Assembly (NCBI GenBank): GCA_016839985.1
Contig: JAEOTG010000349.1
Coordinates: 1 to 10,474 of the forward strand
Direction: 5' to 3'
Source of the DNA: Candidatus Heimdallarchaeota archaeon
GTDB taxonomy: Archaea; Asgardarchaeota; Heimdallarchaeia; Heimdallarchaeales; Heimdallarchaeaceae
Length of the DNA: 10,474 nt
In this document: piece after piece, positions 6,433 to 10,474 of the stretch
Position numbering within the stretch: position 1 is the stretch's first letter
Layout: each line of letters opens with the position of its first letter
Translations under genes and position numbers: made by a program
The notes under the pieces: model-generated
What the model saw: only the letters and a program-made list of their open reading frames with translations
Databases searched by the model: none
Told to the model about the DNA's origin: nothing

Positions 6433-6512
6433 TTTATTAAATAATAGGATTGTTTAGTAAGACATAAGTTTTAGGTTTTTTAGCTAAACCTTATTAGTGT
6501 TTTTAGTAGCTA
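6433..6512 (+). promoter_or_regulatory. Upstream region of the protease: TATA-like box, hairpin and TAGCTA repeats
   Basis: TTATTAAATAATA (about 6434-6446) could be the TATA box, giving a leader of roughly 50-60 bases. In that leader AGGTTT (6473-6478) and AAACCT (6486-6491) form a 6-bp stem with a 7-base loop. TAGCTA occurs at 6481-6486 and again at 6507-6512, a spacing of 26 bases. No good Shine-Dalgarno is seen before ATG 6526. These are weak signals with no assigned function. Confidence 0.3.
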
Positions 6513-6525
6513 GTTGCTGATGTGA

Positions 6526-8049
6526 ATGGCAAGATATAGAGTGTTAGTTGTATTATTGCTTTTTATGTTCATTTCTCTTTTCAATACTAATTGCATAGGT
6601 TCTTTACCCAATGATGTTAAGATCATTATTCTTGAAGAAGAAAATAGGTTGAAATTTGTCGAAGAACAAATTGAACACCATAGTAAAATCCAAGCATTTG
6701 AAAGTATCGGAAATCAAGAGGATTTTTGGACAGCTAATCTCGATGCAGGTGAATGGTTTCAGGTTCGAGCTACATTATTAGCTTTTGGAGAACATTGTTA
6801 TATCTACATGGATAACAGAACAATTTCTTCAATGGGTCAAAGTCAAGCTATAGAAAGGTGTGAGATTCTCAGTTCTGAATTTGACAGAGTTGTTTACCCA
6901 AAAAATTTTGAATTGATGGGTAGTCCTAATGGCACTTTGGGAGATATTGATGGTGATCCGCGAATAACTGTTTTTTTGGTTCAAGGAGTCGGAAGTTATT
7001 ATCTACAAAATAATGAGATTGCAGGAAGATCTTACTCCAATAATAGAGAAATGGTTTATGTGGCAACAGGAATGCAACTCGTCAATACAATAGCAGTTAT
7101 GTGTCATGAAACAAATCATTTGTTTCTGTTTAATTATGATCTTAACGAAGCAATTTTCTTTGTTGAGGGATTAGCAGAATTTTCTATGTATTATGCTGGA
7201 TATATGTCAAATTATTCTTTTATGCAAGGAGGAATGACTTTGAATGTAACTATGTCTGCTTATCAATACTCACTTTACCCTTCAGTATCTATGTTCTTTT
7301 TTGATGAAAATTACAACTCGTATTCAAGTTACGGAGCTGGATATATATTCTGGTTCTATATAGCTGAAAAATATGGAATACAAATCATTAGAGATTTAGT
7401 TCCGATAGATCATCTTGATGGTTGTTCAGCACTTGAACATGTTCTTTTAAATCATGGGTATAATATTAGTTTTAATGAGGTATTTCTAGACTTTATCACT
7501 GCTTGTACAATCGATGAACTAGGAATTTACAACGATTTATATGGTTTTCAAAATGCTGATTACTCAATAAACGCACTGACGTCAATCAATCAATATCCTT
7601 ATTCTATAACTGATATCAAACACAGATATTATAATATCGAGATAAAAGAACTATCTGAAGTTCCTGATATTTTTACAATTAGTTTGGAAACACCTGTTCC
7701 TACAAGATCTCTAGGTGTTGTAACTATCATTCATGATGAAAACGGGTGGAATGTTACACAGCTGATTCTCACAGGTGATGGTTCAACAGCTCAACTGTTT
7801 TGTGAAGGCGAGAATATAATTGAAGCTTATATTATAACTAGCTTAGTTAGAGAAGGAACACCTAATGCACCTAATACTTGGATGGAGAGTCCTTACAATC
7901 TACTAGATTTCTCTATAAACGAAGGATATCCTTCAGATCGAACAAACAAAACGAATATGACTTTTCTAACGCTACTTCCGTTATTACTAATCACTGTTCA
8001 TCTAAGTAAGAAATCAAAAGCATTTGTTGGAAGAAGAAAGAAAACCTAA
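6526..8049 (+). CDS. Secreted, C-terminally anchored zinc metalloprotease (HExxH gluzincin, M30/M6-like)
   Basis: This 507-residue protein has an N-terminal signal peptide (about 5-25). The catalytic region shows HETNH (His194, Glu195, His198) followed by FVEGLAE, where Glu214 is the probable third zinc ligand (15 residues after the second His), a gluzincin arrangement. Upstream, GTLGDIDGDPRITVFLV (136-152) is the Asp/Gly-rich strand often seen before the active site in hyicolysin- and immune-inhibitor-like peptidases. Downstream, YGAGYIFWFYIAEKYG (269-284) fits the following helix of those families. The C-terminus has a TM helix (about 479-493) and a basic tail ending GRRKKT, so the enzyme should face outwards and stay membrane-bound. 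The M30 or M6 assignment is from motif pattern only. It may process envelope proteins, possibly the neighbouring surface proteins (inference). All key residues are intact. Confidence 0.82.
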   Translation: MARYRVLVVLLLFMFISLFNTNCIGSLPNDVKIIILEEENRLKFVEEQIEHHSKIQAFESIGNQEDFWTANLDAGEWFQVRATLLAFGEHCYIYMDNRTISSMGQSQAIERCEILSSEFDRVVYPKNFELMGSPNGTLGDIDGDPRITVFLVQGVGSYYLQNNEIAGRSYSNNREMVYVATGMQLVNTIAVMCHETNHLFLFNYDLNEAIFFVEGLAEFSMYYAGYMSNYSFMQGGMTLNVTMSAYQYSLYPSVSMFFFDENYNSYSSYGAGYIFWFYIAEKYGIQIIRDLVPIDHLDGCSALEHVLLNHGYNISFNEVFLDFITACTIDELGIYNDLYGFQNADYSINALTSINQYPYSITDIKHRYYNIEIKELSEVPDIFTISLETPVPTRSLGVVTIIHDENGWNVTQLILTGDGSTAQLFCEGENIIEAYIITSLVREGTPNAPNTWMESPYNLLDFSINEGYPSDRTNKTNMTFLTLLPLLLITVHLSKKSKAFVGRRKKT

Positions 8050-8055
8050 TCTCTC

Positions 8056-8088
8056 CTTTTTCCTATTTTCTGTATTTTTTGTTGTTCC
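8056..8088 (+). terminator. Oligo-T terminator after the protease
   Basis: T-rich runs (CCTTTTTCC, ATTTTC, TATTTTTTG) follow the stop codon within 40 bases. The right part (TTTTTTGTTGTTC, from 8075) also resembles 9522-9534, upstream of regulator B, so it belongs to the duplicated segment described at 8150-8255. Confidence 0.5.
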
Positions 8089-8149
8089 TAACTTTCAATA
8101 AGCAATTCATTCAATATGGAAAATCACATATTCTGTCGGAAACAAAAGG

Positions 8150-8255
8150 AAAACGTTTTTTACTTAAACTGAAAATTGTTTCTTTGCTACACTTGAGAAG
8201 ATTATACTTACATTTTCTCTTGTTCTAGATAACAATAATGTTAACAATGTTCTCT
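8150..8255 (+). pseudogene. Decayed 5' fragment of a regulator B-like gene
   Basis: This intergenic stretch aligns with the start of the winged-helix gene at 9614. Both contain GGAAAACGTTTTTT (8148-8161 and 9598-9611). In the 38 bases after CTTTG (8182-8219 against 9634-9671) I count 30 identical positions. In translation the fragment reads SLLHLRRLYLHFLLF, then a TAG stop (8226-8228), then ITIMLTM, against TLVQLRRYSLYFLIF and SIVLLLAI in regulator B. The ATG is replaced by TTA and there is a two-base deletion after it, so it cannot be translated in that frame. It is either the remnant of a tandem gene copy or a duplicated promoter and 5' region captured by beta-helix B. Confidence 0.75.
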
Positions 8256-8280
8256 AAAAAGATATCAAGTTGTTTGAAAA

Positions 8281-9483
8281 ATGATGATTAAGAAGAAATA
8301 TCTGGTAGGAAGTCTGTTAGGTATAGTAATTATTGCTGCTACCATTATTCCAATCATAATTCATTTTGGATTCAAAGAAAGGAATGTGTTAGTTGATCAT
8401 AATCCAATTTTGATTGAAGATGATTCCGATTTTGATAATTATAATTTTCCTGGAAAAGGAACTCAATCTAATCCTTATCGAATCGAATACTATAACATAA
8501 CAACAGAAATCGAAACTGGCATTTTGATAAAGAACACAGCAAAATATTTTCTGATAATTGATTGCCTAATTAATGCAGAAGAAACAGGAATTCTTATAGA
8601 AAATGTAGCGGAAGGCTCAGCAAGAATTGAAAAGAATATCTGCTTAAATAATGATGACTATGGAATTGCAATATACAATTCTTCTGAAAACATAATCCAC
8701 AACAATACATGCAGTTTTAGCTGGTCTGGTATCTATATAGAGGAGTCAACTTATACCACAATTTCTGAAAATAGATGCCATAACAACATTGAAGGTATTT
8801 CTATATCCCAATCATCAAATTCGACTTTAAATCATAATATTTGTTATAACAATACTTACAGTATCTCCCTAACCAAATCTGATTATTCGATACTTTCTGG
8901 TAACATCTGCTCCAAAAACCTCTACGGCATTTTACAATATTCTAATAATACTATACTAAAAAACAATACTTGCAACAACAATGCTTATGGAATATATATG
9001 TATGTTTCAAGCGATTCAACTCTAACTAATAATATTTGTTTCAAAAATAGTTATGGTATTATGATGGAAACTTCTTTTTATTGTCTTATTATAAATAATC
9101 TCTTACAAGAAAATGAAAGACATGGTATATTCATGGGAAATGCTCCTATGGGAGATAATTCCTCAAATAATATCGTTCATCATAACAGCTTTATTTCGAA
9201 TAACCTTGATGGTTTTTTTGAAGTAAGTCTGTCTCAAGCTTATGATAAAGGATTTAACAATATTTGGTTTGATGAAACGACCTCAGAAGGTAATTATTAT
9301 AATGATTATTCTGGAATCGGGAATTATTCTATTGATGGAAAAGCGAATAATACAGATCCTTTCCCTCTTTCTGAAAATCCTCTAGAATATACTAGTTTCC
9401 CTTATTGCTTCTTTTTAGATGAGATTCAGTTAATTTCTTCAATATTTTATCCTGAAATATTATTAACATTGTTATTTAAATGA
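8281..9483 (+). CDS. Secreted or membrane-anchored NosD/CASH-type beta-helix protein B with Cys ladder
   Basis: This 400-residue paralogue of the protein at 2099 has the same plan: a basic start (MMIKKKYL), a hydrophobic segment (about 8-29), the entry module NPILIEDDSDF, FPGKGTQSNPYRIE and YNITT, then a parallel beta-helix and a cap with WFDETTSEGNYYNDYSG and DPFPLSENP. Seven successive coils of 21-23 residues each carry N-x-C at the same position: Cys121, 144, 166, 188, 210, 231 and 253. These would stack as a ladder along the helix. Many N-x-S/T sequons indicate an extracytoplasmic location. No catalytic residues are assigned; carbohydrate binding or a structural role is possible. Two ATGs are adjacent (8281, 8284). 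An AT-rich TATA-like AAAAAGATATC (8256-8266) lies about 20 bases upstream, directly after the decayed regulator fragment. Confidence 0.85.
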   Translation: MMIKKKYLVGSLLGIVIIAATIIPIIIHFGFKERNVLVDHNPILIEDDSDFDNYNFPGKGTQSNPYRIEYYNITTEIETGILIKNTAKYFLIIDCLINAEETGILIENVAEGSARIEKNICLNNDDYGIAIYNSSENIIHNNTCSFSWSGIYIEESTYTTISENRCHNNIEGISISQSSNSTLNHNICYNNTYSISLTKSDYSILSGNICSKNLYGILQYSNNTILKNNTCNNNAYGIYMYVSSDSTLTNNICFKNSYGIMMETSFYCLIINNLLQENERHGIFMGNAPMGDNSSNNIVHHNSFISNNLDGFFEVSLSQAYDKGFNNIWFDETTSEGNYYNDYSGIGNYSIDGKANNTDPFPLSENPLEYTSFPYCFFLDEIQLISSIFYPEILLTLLFK

Positions 9484-9510
9484 ACTTGAATTATAAAATC
9501 CAAAATCTGA

Positions 9511-9533
9511 TTTTTTGTTGCGTTTTTGTTGTT
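9511..9533 (+). terminator. Oligo-T terminator after beta-helix B
   Basis: TTTTTTGTTGCGTTTTTGTTGTTC begins about 28 bases after the TGA stop (9481-9483). Its right half is similar to the T-tract downstream of the protease, consistent with duplication of this intergenic segment. Confidence 0.5.
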
Positions 9534-9586
9534 CTGAAATTTCAAGCAAGAATACAATAAGAATGAAGAAATAATTGATTATTGTG

Positions 9587-9610
9587 AAAAAATATAGGGA
9601 AAACGTTTTT
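9587..9610 (+). promoter_or_regulatory. Candidate promoter of regulator B with AAAACGTTTT palindrome
   Basis: AAAAAATATAGG (9587-9598) is a TATA-like element centred about 20 bases before ATG 9614, suggesting a nearly leaderless mRNA. It is followed by the perfect 10-bp palindrome AAAACGTTTT (9600-9609), which is retained in the decayed copy at 8150-8159. That retention could mark a bound site, or simply recent duplication. Confidence 0.4.
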
Positions 9611-9613
9611 TTA

Positions 9614-10474
9614 ATGAAAGAAAGTACTGTTACTTTGGTGCAGTTAAGAAGATATTCCTTATATTTTCTCATTTTCTCAATAGTTTTATTGTTAGCAATA
9701 TCACCGCAACAAATGTGTTCTTGCAGAATTTCAGAATCTGGAGGAAATAATCATTGTAATTCGATTCAACAAAATCTTAGAGTTCTTAAGCATGAAATAG
9801 AGATTGATATTTGGAGTGTAGTGGAAATAGAAATAAAAGAGAGATATTCAATAGAAAATATACACAATTCATCTTTATCCTCTATAGATTTATGGGTAAA
9901 TCAGTCAACTAATAATATCATAGCAACTGAGAACATAGATATAAATATTAATTCAGTTTCAAATAGGTCTCATCATATAACTTTGAATTTTCACTCTGAA
10001 TTTCTACCAAACGATACAATGACTTTTACTCTTACCTATATTTTAAACAATCTCCCAAGAATTGCTTTCAAGAATGTTTATCGTTTTGAATTCTGGTCCA
10101 TAATTAGTTATTTCACTCAAGAACATTACATTGTCTTAAGACTTCCACATAGAAGTACAATACATATTGAAAAGGATTTTACTTCGTTCATTCCAACAGA
10201 AAATTATACTATGTTTCTTGATCCTGAATCTCAAAGAGTATATATCTCCTGGTCATTCTGCGATTTGGAACCTTTTGATAATCAATTCTGTTTAATGTAT
10301 TTTGATAAACCATTTCAACCTCCTCCCGTTTGGGTATTTATTATAGGACCAGCAGGAGGAATTGCTGTAGGAGTAGGAGGTTCTATTTGGTTTATGAGAA
10401 GAAAAGAAAGAAGAATAATGAAGAATCTAGGAGAGATTTTCCTTTCAGAAACACAGAAAGAAATAATAAAACTT
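9614..10474 (+). CDS. Membrane-anchored winged-helix regulator B, 3' end cut by window edge
   Basis: The frame is open from ATG 9614 to the window end (287 codons). It is a paralogue of the regulator at 985: N-terminal hydrophobic segment (about 13-30), extracytoplasmic domain (about 31-238) with sequons, TM helix (about 239-260), basic stop-transfer MRRKERR and then the start of the cytoplasmic DNA-binding domain (FLSETQKEIIKL, matching FLNESQKILLKN of copy A). About 55-60 residues of winged helix should lie beyond the edge. Shared ectodomain motifs are SSIDLWVNQS (89-98), YRFEFWSIISY (156-166) and ISWS (211-214). The ectodomain has cysteines absent from copy A, for example Cys35, Cys37 and Cys48. 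The probable role (inference) is a one-component membrane sensor-regulator of nearby surface genes. It follows beta-helix B by 130 bases, in the reverse order to the A pair. Confidence 0.8.
   Translation, partial: MKESTVTLVQLRRYSLYFLIFSIVLLLAISPQQMCSCRISESGGNNHCNSIQQNLRVLKHEIEIDIWSVVEIEIKERYSIENIHNSSLSSIDLWVNQSTNNIIATENIDININSVSNRSHHITLNFHSEFLPNDTMTFTLTYILNNLPRIAFKNVYRFEFWSIISYFTQEHYIVLRLPHRSTIHIEKDFTSFIPTENYTMFLDPESQRVYISWSFCDLEPFDNQFCLMYFDKPFQPPPVWVFIIGPAGGIAVGVGGSIWFMRRKERRIMKNLGEIFLSETQKEIIKL

Noticed and set aside
8641..9120. Regularly spaced short repeats in beta-helix B considered as a CRISPR-like or tandem DNA repeat.
   Set aside because: The period (about 66 bases) matches 22-residue coils of a beta-helix. 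The DNA of the units differs and only the protein pattern is conserved.
9472..9672. Open frame of 66 codons on the minus strand opposite the start of regulator B.
   Set aside because: It is antisense to the T-tract and signal-peptide region of regulator B, has low-complexity Phe/Ile-rich sequence from that T/A richness, and has no family features.

Overview
The window is strongly A+T-rich and looks archaeal. Several genes have TATA-like boxes close to the start codon, gene ends are followed by oligo-T tracts instead of strong hairpins, and the predicted surface proteins are rich in N-glycosylation sequons. NosD/CASH-type beta-helix proteins and membrane-tethered winged-helix regulators are also typical of archaea. 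An Asgard-type genome (Loki-, Thor- or Heimdall-like) is my best guess. It is an inference from composition and gene families, because no phylogenetic marker gene is present.

Layout. On the minus strand at the left edge lies a MntA-HepT (MNT-HEPN) toxin-antitoxin pair: mntA (340-795) overlaps by 11 bases a hepT that runs off the window (1-350). Everything else is on the plus strand: a membrane-anchored winged-helix protein (985-2010), a beta-helix protein (2099-3277), a secreted Kelch-repeat protein (3302-4363), a class III aminotransferase fused to an SCP2-like lipid-binding domain (4624-6354), a secreted or membrane-anchored HExxH metalloprotease (6526-8049), a second beta-helix protein (8281-9483), and a second membrane-anchored winged-helix protein running off the right edge (9614 onward, 287 codons visible).

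All plus-strand products except the aminotransferase carry an N-terminal signal or anchor segment, so this is mainly a cell-surface island. It is bracketed by two paralogous pairs in inverted order: regulator A, beta-helix A ... beta-helix B, regulator B. Each regulator has an extracytoplasmic domain, one TM helix and (complete in copy A) a cytoplasmic wHTH. That suggests direct surface-to-DNA signalling, with neighbouring surface genes as plausible targets; this is inference.

Hidden points: (1) The Kelch gene is cut by one TAA, after which the same frame stays open for 29 codons encoding a TM anchor with a basic tail, and an oligo-T terminator follows the second stop. (2) The gap before beta-helix B holds a decayed copy of the 5' end of regulator B. 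(3) The aminotransferase-SCP2 fusion is an uncommon architecture. (4) Clusters of AATTGT half-sites lie 40-80 bases upstream of beta-helix A and Kelch.
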